DNA of 64,000 nucleotides from Polyangia bacterium (GCA_030424595.1 JAUHWG010000010.1:62001-126000); one strand, 5' to 3'; positions 44,979 through 56,145 are shown, numbered from the stretch's first letter. Made by a program: numbers and translations. Notes: generated by a model not told the origin, from the letters alone.

Positions 44979-45512
44979 CGACCCGCAGCATATCAGCCGT
45001 CGGCAGCGAGGGCGCAGCCTGACATCGCGGAGGGCTATCGCGAATCCGCGCACTCTCGGGAGAGTACATCTACATTCGCGCGAGTCGGCGAAGCCGACGC
45101 GAGGCTCCGAAGAGCGCTCGGGCCCTGAGGGCCGCACGGGCACCACGAGCCGCCTCGTGCGGCGATCGTCGACCCTCGTCAGCGTGCGGAGGCGGAGGTG
45201 CGCTGAGGATGTCCGCCAGAGCTCCATCGTCTCCTCGCCGAGGACCTCTACTATCAACATTCGATCGCCCCGGTGAAGAGGAGGATGAAGTGACCCGCCG
45301 GATCAACTCTTCGCGACGACCTCGATCATCTCGCGAAAGCGCCCAGTGTAGCGATCGCGAGACAATCCCCGACGCCGACCACGGCCCGCCGATCGACCTC
45401 TGCTCCAGCGAGCGTCCGCGGGCGCGAGCGGCCGCTATCGACCGGAGGGGAGGGGATCGGCAGGCGATCTCCGCGACCGACAGCACCACCAGGACGCAGC
45501 TCCGCGCTGCAC
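44979..45512. other. Intergenic region
   Basis: 534 bp between two minus-strand genes. The frames are Arg/Ser-rich with no family. No hairpin stands out by eye. Confidence 0.4.
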
Positions 45513-46673
45513 CTACGCCGAGTTCTGCTCGCACATCGCCACCACAGCCTCGAGCTCGACGGTGAAGCACGAGCCCCTCCCGACCTCGCTCTCGACGGTG
45601 ATGTCACCGCCCATCGCCTGGGCGTAGCGGCGCGAGATGCTGAGCCCGAGCCCAGTCCCGCCGAAGTCGCGGACGCGGGTGTTGTGGGCCTGCGAGAACG
45701 CCTCGAAGAGGCTCGGCAGATCCTCCGCGGGGATACCGACGCCGGTGTCCGCGATCGCGATCGCGATCCGGCCGGAATCGTGGCGAACCCTCATCGACAC
45801 CACGCCCCCCTTCGTGAACTTCGCCGCGTTGCCGAGGAGGTTGAAGAGGATCTGACGCAGGCGCATCGAATCGCCGCGCACCTGCGGCAGCTCCTCGGGG
45901 AGGTCGAGCTCCCAGCGGTTCTCGCCGCCAGCGACCAAGGGCGAGACGATCGCCTCGACGTCCCTCAGGAGGGGCCCGAGATCGAGGTCGCTCAGCTCCA
46001 TCTCGATCTTGCCCGACTCGATCTTCGCCAGATCGAGCACCTCGCTGATCAGGCTGAGGAGGTGCCGCGACGACCGCTGGATCTGCCAGAGGTCGCTGCG
46101 TGACTGGAGGTCCTCGGTGTCCTCGAGGAGCAGCTCCGTGTAGCCGACGATCGCGTTGAGCGGGGTCCGGAACTCATGGCTGATATTCGCGAGGAAGGCG
46201 GACTTGGAGCGACTGGCGATCATCGCCAGCTCGTGCGCCTGACGGAGGTCCTGCTGAAAGCGGACCTGGCGGAGCGCCGCGCCGACGATCCGCGCGAGCT
46301 CCTGGGTCAGGGCGATGTGCTCCTTTGTGAAGTATCGACGCTCACGACTGCCGATGTTTACGGTCGCCACCAGAGCGCCCTCGTCGAGCACCGGGACGAG
46401 CAGCTGGGAGCGCAGCGGCGTCCCCTTCAGGCTGCCCACTGCGCGGGGGCACAGCTCGATGCCATTGACCAGGTCGGGCTCGCCGACCTTCAGCCGCTCG
46501 AGGTCGCCGCCGAACTCCGCGTGCGAGACGGTCGTGCCGCTGTCGAAGACGCCAGAGTCGTCGCCCGTGACCGCGTAGAGCGTGAAGGTCCCCTCGCCTA
46601 CGTCGACGAGGCCGACACTGTGACGCCACGCCGGGATCAGCTTCGCCGCGCCGCGAAGGGCGATGCCTACCAC
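45513..46673 (-). CDS. GAF-domain histidine kinase
   Basis: 386 residues, cytoplasmic (no transmembrane helix). An N-terminal GAF sensor domain (about 1-135) is followed by HisKA with SHEFRTPLNAIVGYTELL (phosphoacceptor His) and HATPase_c with N box NLLGNAAKFT, G1 DTGVGI and G2 GTGLGLSI, all intact. There is no receiver domain, and no response-regulator gene is adjacent, so it is an orphan. The GTG start is the first usable in this frame; protein-like sequence in another frame just upstream (MAQTLSSALLRAYGPTLYDV) hints at a frameshift or a different start. Confidence 0.85.
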   Translation of the reverse strand: MVGIALRGAAKLIPAWRHSVGLVDVGEGTFTLYAVTGDDSGVFDSGTTVSHAEFGGDLERLKVGEPDLVNGIELCPRAVGSLKGTPLRSQLLVPVLDEGALVATVNIGSRERRYFTKEHIALTQELARIVGAALRQVRFQQDLRQAHELAMIASRSKSAFLANISHEFRTPLNAIVGYTELLLEDTEDLQSRSDLWQIQRSSRHLLSLISEVLDLAKIESGKIEMELSDLDLGPLLRDVEAIVSPLVAGGENRWELDLPEELPQVRGDSMRLRQILFNLLGNAAKFTKGGVVSMRVRHDSGRIAIAIADTGVGIPAEDLPSLFEAFSQAHNTRVRDFGGTGLGLSISRRYAQAMGGDITVESEVGRGSCFTVELEAVVAMCEQNSA

Positions 46674-46899
46674 CTCGCGGAAAGAGCGGACGAGCAGCGC
46701 CTCACGGCCACATCGTAGAGGGTGGGCCCGTACGCGCGGAGCAGGGCAGATGAGAGCGTTTGAGCCATCGGAGCGGCGCAGTCATGAAGTATAGGGTCGC
46801 CCTCGAGCTCCGACAACAGGCTCGCCCCCCAGCCCTCTCTCGCCGCTCCGGGCAAAGCTCGGCTTGACGCGGGCGCGCGCGCGGGACCAGCATCGACCG

Positions 46900-49098
46900 A
46901 TGGTCCGGGTCTCCCTCGCAGCAGTCGCGAACCGCCTCACGAGCGCCTCCATGCCGCCCTCGCTCGCCCTCCTCGTCGCCTGCGGCGCACCCACGCAGCC
47001 CCTGCCCGATCCCCCCGTCATCCTCGCCTACGACGCCGAGGCGATCGCCGAGGGCAACCGCGGGCGCCTCTGCGATGAAGAGGCGATCGCCGCCCGGGTC
47101 GAGGCCATCCTCCAACAGATGACCCTGGAGCAGAAGGCGGCGCAGATGCACGGCGTCAGCCTCCTGCCGAACCAAGATCTCTACGACGCAGGCGGGATCC
47201 CTGAGCTCGGCGTGCCGACCCTGAAGATGGTCGACGGGCCCCGCGGCGTCCGAGCCGGCAACGCGACCGCCTTCCCCGTCGGCATCGCCCGCGGGGCGAC
47301 GTGGGATCCCGCCCTCGAGAAGCGGGTCGGCGAGGCGATCGCCCTGGAGGCCCGGGCCAAGGGCGCCAACGTCATCCTCGCGCCGACGATCAACCTCCTC
47401 CGCCACCCCGGCTGGGGCCGCTCTCAGGAGACCTACTCCGAGGATCCGATGCACATGGGGGCGCTCGCCGTCGGCTTCACCAGCGGCGCGCAAAACCACC
47501 TGATCGCCTCGGCCAAGCATTTCGCCGTCAACAGCATCGAGGACACCCGCTTCGAGGTCGACGTCACGATCGACCCGCGGACCCTCCGCGAGCTCTACCT
47601 CCCCCACTTCCGCCGGGTCGTCGGCGAGGCCGCGGTCGGCTCGGTGATGAGCGCCTACAACCAGGTCAACGGCGCCTATTGCTCGGAGAACGCCCCGCTC
47701 CTCCGCGACATCCTCCGCGGCGAGTGGGGCTTTCGCGGCTTTGTCGAGTCAGACTGGGTGCTCGGCGTCCACAGCACGACCGCGGCCGCCCTCGCCGGCC
47801 TCGACATCGAGATGCCCGCCTCCTTTCACTTCGGCGACCCGCTCGTCGACGCGGTCAACGACGGCGACCTCCCGGCCTCGACCCTCGACGAGGCGGTAGG
47901 CCGGATCCTCCGCACCTCCCTCTGCTTCGGGCTCGACACCATGAGCGACGAGCTCGTCGATCCGACCCTCGTCGAGGGCCCTGAGCACATCGCCCTCGCC
48001 CGCGAGGTGGCCCTCGCCAGCGCTGTGCTCCTCAAGAACGAGGCCGCCGCCCTCCCGATCGTCGACGACGCAGGCGAGCCCCTCCCCTCGATCGCGATGA
48101 TCGGCGCGCTCGCGGAGATCGCCAACCTCGGCGATCTCGGCAGCAGCGCGGTCACCCCGAGCGCGGCGACGACCCCCCTCGATGGGCTCGAGGCCGCAGC
48201 CCAAGCCCGCGGCGCAACGGTGGTCGCCATCCCCCGCGATGTGCTCAGCGAGGAGGATCGTGCGGCGATCGCCGGCGCCGACGCGGCGGTCGTCGTCGTC
48301 GGCCTGACCTGGGAGGACGAGGGCGAGGCTATCCCGATGCAGGAGGGAGGCGGCGACCGAGACGACCTCCGCCTCCGACCGGAGCAAGAGGCGCTGATCC
48401 TCGAGGTCGCCGCGATCCACCCGCGGACGATCGTCCTCCTCGAGGGAGGCGGTGCGATCCTCGTCCGACCGTGGATCGACGAGGTCGAGGCCGCCCTCCT
48501 CGCCTGGTATCCGGGGGTCGAGGGGGGCACGGCCGTGGCCGAGCTCCTCCTCGGCGACGCCTCCCCCTCGGGGAAGCTGCCGCTGACCATCCCGCGCTCA
48601 CCGGACCAGCTGCCGCCCTTTGACCATGAGAGCCTCGCCGTCACCTACGACGCCGCACACGGCTACCGCCGCCTCGACAGCAACAGCGACGAGCCCGAGT
48701 TCCCCTTCGGCCACGGGCTCTCCTACACGACCTTCAGCCTCGACGCCCTGACGATCGAGACCCCCCAGGCCTCGATCGACGCGGACGCGAGCCTCAAGGT
48801 CACCGTCGACCTGGAGAACACCGGCGATCGAGCGGGCGCGGAGGTCGTCCAGCTCTACGTCGGAGCCCCCGGCGAGGCGGTGCCGCGACCGCTCCGGGAG
48901 CTCCGCGCCTTCGGCAAGGTCGCGCTCGATCCCGGCGAGCGGATCCGCCTTGAGATGTCCCTACGAACAGACGACCTCGCCTACTACGACGCCCTGGGAT
49001 CCGCCTGGCGGGTCGAGCCCGGCCGCTACAGGATCGAGGTCGGCACCTCCTCTCGGGACCTGCCGCTCAGCGGTGAGATCGAGCTCACCTCCCCCTGA
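46900..49098 (+). CDS. GH3 family beta-glycosidase, lipoprotein
   Basis: 732 residues, the usual three-domain GH3 layout: (alpha/beta)8 barrel with KMVDGPRGVR, SAKHFAVNS and the nucleophile Asp in VESDWVLG; a (alpha/beta)6 sandwich with VVVVGLTWEDEGE and LLLGDASPSGKLPLT; and a C-terminal Fn3-like domain (DRAGAEVVQLYVGAP). It hydrolyses beta-linked glucosides or xylosides from the non-reducing end. The N-terminus looks like a lipoprotein signal (LALLVAC); translation could begin at ATG 46900 or 46951. The histidine kinase gene diverges from it. Confidence 0.92.
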   Translation: MVRVSLAAVANRLTSASMPPSLALLVACGAPTQPLPDPPVILAYDAEAIAEGNRGRLCDEEAIAARVEAILQQMTLEQKAAQMHGVSLLPNQDLYDAGGIPELGVPTLKMVDGPRGVRAGNATAFPVGIARGATWDPALEKRVGEAIALEARAKGANVILAPTINLLRHPGWGRSQETYSEDPMHMGALAVGFTSGAQNHLIASAKHFAVNSIEDTRFEVDVTIDPRTLRELYLPHFRRVVGEAAVGSVMSAYNQVNGAYCSENAPLLRDILRGEWGFRGFVESDWVLGVHSTTAAALAGLDIEMPASFHFGDPLVDAVNDGDLPASTLDEAVGRILRTSLCFGLDTMSDELVDPTLVEGPEHIALAREVALASAVLLKNEAAALPIVDDAGEPLPSIAMIGALAEIANLGDLGSSAVTPSAATTPLDGLEAAAQARGATVVAIPRDVLSEEDRAAIAGADAAVVVVGLTWEDEGEAIPMQEGGGDRDDLRLRPEQEALILEVAAIHPRTIVLLEGGGAILVRPWIDEVEAALLAWYPGVEGGTAVAELLLGDASPSGKLPLTIPRSPDQLPPFDHESLAVTYDAAHGYRRLDSNSDEPEFPFGHGLSYTTFSLDALTIETPQASIDADASLKVTVDLENTGDRAGAEVVQLYVGAPGEAVPRPLRELRAFGKVALDPGERIRLEMSLRTDDLAYYDALGSAWRVEPGRYRIEVGTSSRDLPLSGEIELTSP

Positions 49099-49188
49099 GC
49101 ACCCCGGACTCCCTCCCCCGGCGTGGTAGCCTAGCGACGGCCTCTCTCGGAGCGCGTGTGGACCCTGGGGGTCCAGAGGAGCCCAACG

Positions 49189-49995
<807 letters not shown>

Positions 49996-50294
49996 GGCGC
50001 CGCCGCAGCGACCGTGGGGACCTCCGGCATCCCGACGTCGCCACCATCGGCCGCGCCGAGGAGGGCGGCTCCCTCCGCTCTGGGCGCCCCATCTTCCTCC
50101 GCAGAGGACTCCGCCCCCGAGCCGCGCAGGTCTGCGCCTCCCCTGCGCGCGCTCTCGCGAGAGAGCGGGCGAATCCGCGGAGACCCCCCACAGGACCGCG
50201 CGTAGAGGCCATCTCTCCCCATTTGTCCGTTCCCCGCGCAGGCCGCTAGGGGTATCAATTGAGGTGCGCCGCTGTGCTTCGCGGCGCGCTGACC
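49996..50294. other. Intergenic region before the Ser/Thr kinase
   Basis: No gene is supported. The stretch is locally AT-rich near 50250-50265 (GGTATCAATTGAGG), a possible promoter. Confidence 0.4.
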
Positions 50295-53102
50295 ATGCCC
50301 GCGCCCTCCGAGTCTCAGAAGTCTCCGCGAATCACCAAGATCGCGGGGATCGATGAGCTCATCCAGGGGCCTATCGGCCGTTCTCTCGCCGCCCAGGCCG
50401 AGCGCCAGGCGGTCGCAGGTGAGGGAGGCCGAGCGCACACAGGCAGCGACCCGCAGGACAGCAGCTCCAGCGGCACAGACTACAACGCTCGCGCCGGCGA
50501 GTCCGATGACGACGCGCCCAGCGACCACGACAGCAGCGAGAGCGACCGCGAGAGAGCCAGAGGAGACGAGGCCGACGACGACGAGGCCGACAGCGACGAG
50601 CGCGAGACGAGCCCCGACGACGCTCGCAATACGAACCCCTGCGATGCTCGCAATACGAACCCCGACGACGCTCACAATACGAGCCCCAGCGACGCGCACA
50701 ATACGAGCACCAGAAGTGCTCACAATACGAGCATCCTCGATGCGCACAGTTCGAGCCCCAGCGATGCTCGAGACACGAGCCCCAGCGTCACTCACGCCGA
50801 GACCTCCAGCGAGCTAGGCGGCCACGGGCGGGACGACGAGCCGAGCGACGAATTCGTCGTCGACGTCGAGGGGCTCGGCCCGAAGGAGGCGAGCGGAGCG
50901 ATCCGCCGCTCCTGGCTCAACGTCGCCGCTGCCGGTCGCGCCCAGCGTCGCTCAGACGCGCTCCACCTGAGCCCCGGCTCGGTGATCCCCTCGACCCGCT
51001 ATCGGATCGTCCGCTGGATCGGCGACGGCGGCATGGGCGTGGTCTACGAGGCGGAGAACATGGACATCGGCCGTCACTTCGCGGTCAAGCTCCTGCGCCA
51101 GGAGGTCTGCACGATCCCGCGGGCGACCCAGCTCTTCCGCGATGAGGCCCGCGCCGCCGCCCGGATCGGCTCGGCGAACATCGTCGAGATCTTCGACTTC
51201 GCCGAGCTCCCCGACGGCCGCCTGCTCTACGCGATGGAGCTCCTGGACGGCCGCCCGCTCGCCCACGAGGTCGTCGACACATCGCTGCCGCCGGGCCGCG
51301 TCATCGCCATCCTCCGCCAGGTCTGCAAGGGGCTCGCCGCCGCCCATGCGGTGCAGATCATCCACCGCGACATCAAGCCCGACAACATCTTCCTCTGCGA
51401 GTCGAACGGGCGGGCCGACGCGGTCAAGCTCCTCGACTTCGGGATCGCGGTCTTCATGGTCGGGGCGACGGTCACCGACTCCAACGTCACCGGCACGCCT
51501 CACTACCTCGCCCCCGAGATCATCACCGGCAAGCCCTACGACGCCCGCGTCGACATCTACGCCCTCGGCTGCACCGCCTTCGAGATGTTGACCGGAGAGG
51601 CCCCCTTCGAGGGCAGCATCAAGGAGCTGCTCGACGCCCATGTCCACCGCGAGCCCCCGTCGATGGCCTCGGTCCGCGGCGACTCTGCGGTGCCTGCCGA
51701 GCTCGAGGCGGTGATCCAGCGCTGTATCAGCAAGGATCCGGCCGAGCGCTACGCCGACATGGATGACCTCGAGGCCGCGCTCTGCGAGGCCCAGGTCGCC
51801 GCCAAGATCGAGACCTACTGGGACGACCTGCCCCTCCCGAACGTCGACGTCGATCGCCGCGACTGGCTCCTGCGACGGATGCCGGATCCGACGTCGAACC
51901 GGGTCGCCCCGCGGAGCCGCCGACGCCCCGCGATCGTCATCCTCGCCCTCGGCGCGCTCCTCCTCATCGGCGCCCTGATCGCCGGTCGAGCGCTCCTCGG
52001 CGCGCCGGTCACGGACGATCCCCAGCTCGTCCGCCTGGAGGAGGAGGCGCGCGAGCTGGCGGCCCAGGTGCTCTTCGTCTACCCGCCGCTCGATGAGCCC
52101 GACACCCGGACCGCCTACCAGGTGATCCTCGATCTCGAGCAGATCCAAGGCCCCCAGCGCCCCGCCGCGCTCAAGCTCTCCCGCGGCCTTCGGCGGGAAT
52201 TCGGCGGCACTCTGGCGGCGTTTGGCGAGCGCCTCTGGGACCGACCGGGGGGCCGCGAGTTCGCGATCGACGTCTACGCCCAGGCGCTGATCTTCGACCC
52301 TGACATCGAGCCCGCCGCCTCCAGGGCCCAGCTCACGCCGGGGCAGCTCGCCCGCCTCGCCGGTCGCGCCGAGTCCCGTGACTTCAGCGCGAGCGAGCTC
52401 CTCGCGACCGAGCCCCTCGTGGTGCTCGCCGAGACCGGTGACCTGAACACAGAGTCACCCGCGCTCGAGCGAGCTCGCGAGCGCCTCGCCGAGCAGGCCC
52501 TCGACCGCGAGAATCGCCTCGCTCAGCTCACACGACCCTCCGCGCCCGGCGCCCCTCCGCTGAGGGACGAGCCGAAGGCGAGCCCGGTCCCGAGCCCGAA
52601 GCCGACCGTAGCGAAGACCGCGACGAAGAGCGGTCAGATCGAGACGACGACCGAGAGCGACGGGACCGGGAACGATGGAGATCCGGAGACCGCGGGCATG
52701 AAGCCCGCGGACACCCCCGAGCCCGCGGCCCGCAAGCGCGACCCGATCGCCGCCGCAGCCCTCGTCGACCAGGCGAAGGCCGCCGCCCGCCGCGGTGCTG
52801 ACCGAGAGGCAGAGCGGCTCTTCGAGCAGGCGCTCGCCCAGGACAGTCGCTGCGCCGAGGCGCTCGCCGGCTTGACCGAGATCCACTTCAACCGAGGCAG
52901 CTATTCGCGGGCCTTCACCTTCGGCAAGAGGGCGATCAAGCTCGCCAAGGACGACCCCGACCTGCGGGTGCTCGTCGGCGACGCGGCGTTCAAGGTGTTC
53001 CGCTACGACGAGGCGCGGATCCAGTACGAGCGCGCCGAGGAGCTCGGCCATCCGCAGGCGACCCGGCGCCTCGTCAAGGTCTCGGCCAAGCTCGGCGACT
53101 AG
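50295..53102 (+). CDS. Eukaryote-like Ser/Thr protein kinase with transmembrane helix and TPRs
   Basis: 935 residues. The N-terminal 230 residues are acidic and low-complexity, including about seven imperfect octad repeats (DARNTNP, DAHNTSP) around 109-166. The kinase domain (about 235-510) has GDGGMG, the ATP Lys in HFAVKLL, catalytic loop HRDIKPDN, DFGIAVF and APE, so it should be active. A transmembrane helix lies near 545-570 and the C-terminus holds TPR-like helices (about 820-935). This is a classic myxobacterial membrane STPK, here with an unusual cytoplasmic repeat tail. It is convergent with the PEGA gene. Confidence 0.92.
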   Translation: MPAPSESQKSPRITKIAGIDELIQGPIGRSLAAQAERQAVAGEGGRAHTGSDPQDSSSSGTDYNARAGESDDDAPSDHDSSESDRERARGDEADDDEADSDERETSPDDARNTNPCDARNTNPDDAHNTSPSDAHNTSTRSAHNTSILDAHSSSPSDARDTSPSVTHAETSSELGGHGRDDEPSDEFVVDVEGLGPKEASGAIRRSWLNVAAAGRAQRRSDALHLSPGSVIPSTRYRIVRWIGDGGMGVVYEAENMDIGRHFAVKLLRQEVCTIPRATQLFRDEARAAARIGSANIVEIFDFAELPDGRLLYAMELLDGRPLAHEVVDTSLPPGRVIAILRQVCKGLAAAHAVQIIHRDIKPDNIFLCESNGRADAVKLLDFGIAVFMVGATVTDSNVTGTPHYLAPEIITGKPYDARVDIYALGCTAFEMLTGEAPFEGSIKELLDAHVHREPPSMASVRGDSAVPAELEAVIQRCISKDPAERYADMDDLEAALCEAQVAAKIETYWDDLPLPNVDVDRRDWLLRRMPDPTSNRVAPRSRRRPAIVILALGALLLIGALIAGRALLGAPVTDDPQLVRLEEEARELAAQVLFVYPPLDEPDTRTAYQVILDLEQIQGPQRPAALKLSRGLRREFGGTLAAFGERLWDRPGGREFAIDVYAQALIFDPDIEPAASRAQLTPGQLARLAGRAESRDFSASELLATEPLVVLAETGDLNTESPALERARERLAEQALDRENRLAQLTRPSAPGAPPLRDEPKASPVPSPKPTVAKTATKSGQIETTTESDGTGNDGDPETAGMKPADTPEPAARKRDPIAAAALVDQAKAAARRGADREAERLFEQALAQDSRCAEALAGLTEIHFNRGSYSRAFTFGKRAIKLAKDDPDLRVLVGDAAFKVFRYDEARIQYERAEELGHPQATRRLVKVSAKLGD

Positions 53103-53174
53103 CGCCGAAGATCCCCGCGAAGCCCGCTCCCTCGGACCCGAGGTGTCGAACGATCGCCCCGCGCCGCTCCGACC

Positions 53175-54305
53175 TCAGAAGCGGAGCACGACCCCAGCGC
53201 CGCCGGGGCGGAGCGACGCCCTCGCCGTGCTCGTGCGACCGCGACGGCGGGCCCTCGCCACCAGCAACGCCCCCACCGTCAGCGCACCCACCCCGCCCAC
53301 GAGCATCGCCACACCGCCGGCGAGGGTGTTGTAGCGGTAGAGGCAGTTGCCGAACATGTCGACGTTCTCACCGCTGCAGTCGCTGCGGATCGGCCGCTCG
53401 TCGAGGGCGAGGAGAGCGATCCCGCTGGCGGTCGCGCCGACCCCGATGGCGACCGCAGACCAGCCGAAGGCGACCTTCGACCGGGTGCTCGGGCTCTTCG
53501 TGACCGGAGCTGGGGCCTCCTCTGCGACGGGGAGGAGCTCGGTGCTGATCGTCTCTGTGACCCCGTCGATGAGCGCGAGTCGGCTGCGGTGCGCGACGTA
53601 GCCCTGACGGCGGACGACCACGTCATGCTCGCCCGGGGTGAGCGTCACCTCGACCGGCGTCACCCCGACCACCTCGCCGTCGACCAAGACCGTGCTCCCC
53701 TCCGGCTCGGCGAGGACGCGGAGCATCGGCGGAGGCTCGACCGCCGCGCTGAGCTTGCGCCGCAGGGTCGCCGCGAGATCTCCGACGAGCGACGCGAGCT
53801 CCTCATGGCCGCAGATCTCGCAGACGTCGCTGCTCGTGGCGCTCAGCTCCCCGCTCTCTGCGTCGAAGAGGTCGACCCTGACGTTGTAGTCGCGCCCCTC
53901 GACGACCACGCTGGCCCGGACGAGGTGGGTCACGCCCGTGCCGGCGACGACCTCCTTGACGCACTCCGGGTCACAGGCGCCGATCGGGATCGGCGCGTTC
54001 ACATCCGTCGCCTCGATGACGCTGAACCGACCCCGCTGGAGCCCCTCGATCATCCGCGCCACGAGCGACGCGGGCACGTGCGGCGCGATGTCACCCCAAG
54101 ACTCGACCGGCAGGACCATCACCGGGCTCGAGGGCAAGTCCTCGAGGATCCCCGCCCCCTCCCCGCCCAGCTCCTCCGCTTCGACGTTCGCGCTCCTCTC
54201 CGCTGCGCCCGGCTCCCCTGCCTGGGTCGAGCCGCTGACGAAGGTGCTGAGCGCGACGAGCGTCGCCGCGCCCAGGAGCGAGCGCAGAGGATCCCTCACT
54301 CGCAC
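53175..54305 (-). CDS. PEGA-domain membrane protein
   Basis: 376 residues. A signal peptide (SLLGAATLVALSTFVSGSTQA) is followed by a TolB/FlgO-like N-domain (VMVLPVESWGD), a CEIC pair in the middle, a PEGA repeat (STVLVDGEVVGVTPVEV with LTPGEHDVVVRRQGY), and one or two C-terminal transmembrane helices ending in a basic tail. Such proteins are common next to myxobacterial Ser/Thr kinases and are thought to bind envelope components. The GTG start overlaps the stop of the upstream gene by 10 nt, so the two are translationally coupled. Confidence 0.85.
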   Translation of the reverse strand: MRVRDPLRSLLGAATLVALSTFVSGSTQAGEPGAAERSANVEAEELGGEGAGILEDLPSSPVMVLPVESWGDIAPHVPASLVARMIEGLQRGRFSVIEATDVNAPIPIGACDPECVKEVVAGTGVTHLVRASVVVEGRDYNVRVDLFDAESGELSATSSDVCEICGHEELASLVGDLAATLRRKLSAAVEPPPMLRVLAEPEGSTVLVDGEVVGVTPVEVTLTPGEHDVVVRRQGYVAHRSRLALIDGVTETISTELLPVAEEAPAPVTKSPSTRSKVAFGWSAVAIGVGATASGIALLALDERPIRSDCSGENVDMFGNCLYRYNTLAGGVAMLVGGVGALTVGALLVARARRRGRTSTARASLRPGGAGVVLRF

Positions 54306-55429
54306 TCGCCCTCCTGACAGCTCGTCCCAGGCCCGCAGACGATCCCGCAGTCACCACAGTGCTCCGGGTTGAGCTGCGTGTTGACGCATTGTCCCCCGCA
54401 CAGCGTCGCCTCCGGGAGGCACTCACAGCTCCCGCCGTTGCACGCCTGGCTCTGAGCGCAGGGCTGGTCACAGCCGCCGCAGTGATCGTCGTCATCCCCC
54501 AGCGAGGTGCAGATCTTTCCGCACTGTTGGGTGCCAGGCGCACAGCTCTCCCCGCAGACCCCTTCGACACAGAGCTCCGCGAAGTCGCAGGGCTCACCGC
54601 AGCCCCCACAGTGGTCGCCATCCACGTCGGTGTTGACGCAGCCCCCTTGGCAGACGATCTCATCCCCGGCGCAGAGGAGCGAGCACTCTCCGCCGACGCA
54701 GGACTCGACGTCCGAGCAGGGAACACCACAATCACCACAGTTCTTCGGATCATCGTCGATCGACACACAGTCCGCACCGCACACGGAGTATGTGCCCGGA
54801 CAGGCCGCCCCACAGAGCCCTTCGACACAGGAGAAGCCGACGTCGCAGACCCGGCCGCAGGCGCCGCAATGCTGCTCGTCTGTGAGCGGATTGACACAGG
54901 CTCCGGCGCACTCGATCGCGTCGAGCGGACAATCCAAGACACAGTCGCCTGCGCTGCAGACCTCCCCCGAAGCGCACTCCTTGCCGCACTCGCCACAGTG
55001 TCGGACGTTGCGATCGGTGTCGACGCAGTCCCCCCCGCAAAGCGAGGGCTGGGGCGGATCACAGACCTTCTCACCGGTCGTCCCCTCGGTCGTCGTCCCC
55101 TCGGTCGTCGTCCCCTCAGTCGTCGTCCCCTCAGTCGTCGCCCCCTCGGTCGTCGTCGTCGTCGCCGTCTCCGTCGCGTTCGTCGTCGGCGTCGTCGTCC
55201 CGCTGCCCTCGGTCGAGCCCGTGGGCTGGCTCGTCGACACGCTCGACATCGTCGTCGACATGCCCCCGCCGGTCGTCGCCTCGACATGGACGAAGTCGGG
55301 GTTCAGCTCCCGGCAGCCTGTTCCGGCGATGAGGAGACCAAAGAGCGCCACAAGCTCCGCCCGCCGAGCCGACGGCCTCGAGCCTATCCTGCGCGCTATC
55401 GCGGCGCCGCCTGCCCCTATGCCCACCAC
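54296..55429 (-). CDS. Cysteine-rich Stig1-like repeat lipoprotein
   Basis: 377 residues. Signal peptide with lipobox IAGTGC after an Arg-rich N-region, then a Ser/Thr linker including four TTEGTT-type units, then six repeats of about 43 residues with the core CGGDCVDTDRNVRHCGECGK and equivalents (C...H/N-CG.CG..C). This is the Stig1/MXAN_6577-like cysteine repeat of myxobacterial surface proteins. Start chosen at a GTG that gives a plausible signal peptide; no better ribosome-binding site exists, so the N-terminus is uncertain. First gene of a two-gene operon with the PEGA gene. Confidence 0.78.
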   Translation of the reverse strand: MVGIGAGGAAIARRIGSRPSARRAELVALFGLLIAGTGCRELNPDFVHVEATTGGGMSTTMSSVSTSQPTGSTEGSGTTTPTTNATETATTTTTEGATTEGTTTEGTTTEGTTTEGTTGEKVCDPPQPSLCGGDCVDTDRNVRHCGECGKECASGEVCSAGDCVLDCPLDAIECAGACVNPLTDEQHCGACGRVCDVGFSCVEGLCGAACPGTYSVCGADCVSIDDDPKNCGDCGVPCSDVESCVGGECSLLCAGDEIVCQGGCVNTDVDGDHCGGCGEPCDFAELCVEGVCGESCAPGTQQCGKICTSLGDDDDHCGGCDQPCAQSQACNGGSCECLPEATLCGGQCVNTQLNPEHCGDCGIVCGPGTSCQEGECE

Positions 55430-56145
55430 CGAGTCCGAGAATACCGCAACCGCCGAGGCGCAATCGCGACAAGAGCTCTGTAGGATCCCGCGCCTTCGGG
55501 CGCAAGAGCTGACGAGAACGCGCCCAGAGAGCCCCCGACGTCGACACGGTGCAGTCCGCCGAGTGACAGTCTCCATCGGCAGAATCACGCGCTTGGGGCC
55601 CCCTCCGTGTTCTCGCCAGGACGGCCCCAAGCCCTGCTCTCGCGGTCTTTGACCTGAGCTCGCGGCTCACCGCTCGCGACGCCCCCTCCCTCCACTCTCC
55701 CCCTCCACTCTCCCCCTCCACGCTCCCCCTCACCGCGACCGAGCGCTCGACGCTCGCGCCCGCGCGAGCCCATCCCCCCGGCCGGGGACACCCGCTCGTC
55801 AGAGCTAGGGGACGGCACCAGCCAGCGATCTCCCCTGTCGCCAAGGGCAGGCAGCGCGCTCGTCGCTGTGTCTCCGGTGGCCGACCCCCGAGCAGGCCCG
55901 CTCCTCTCCGCCTGGATCGGTCGGCCTCGGCGCGACACCCCGGCCTTCGCCACCCCGGACTCTATACATTTCGCTCTCTTTCGCCCGCCGATGGAGGCGG
56001 CAATGTGCTCACCTACATGAGCCACACTCAGCATCGAACCACCGCGATCACTCGGTGAGATTCTCTCTTCGCAGAGAGCGACAACCGGCCCGCAGCCCCG
56101 CCCCTTCGCCCTTGCTCTCCACGAACGTGAGTGCGACGCTATCGT
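55430..56145. other. Divergent intergenic region
   Basis: 716 bp between two divergent cysteine-rich lipoprotein genes. Near 55690-55735 a pyrimidine-rich direct repeat (CACTCTCCCCCTC, about three copies) stands out. No gene is supported. Confidence 0.45.
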
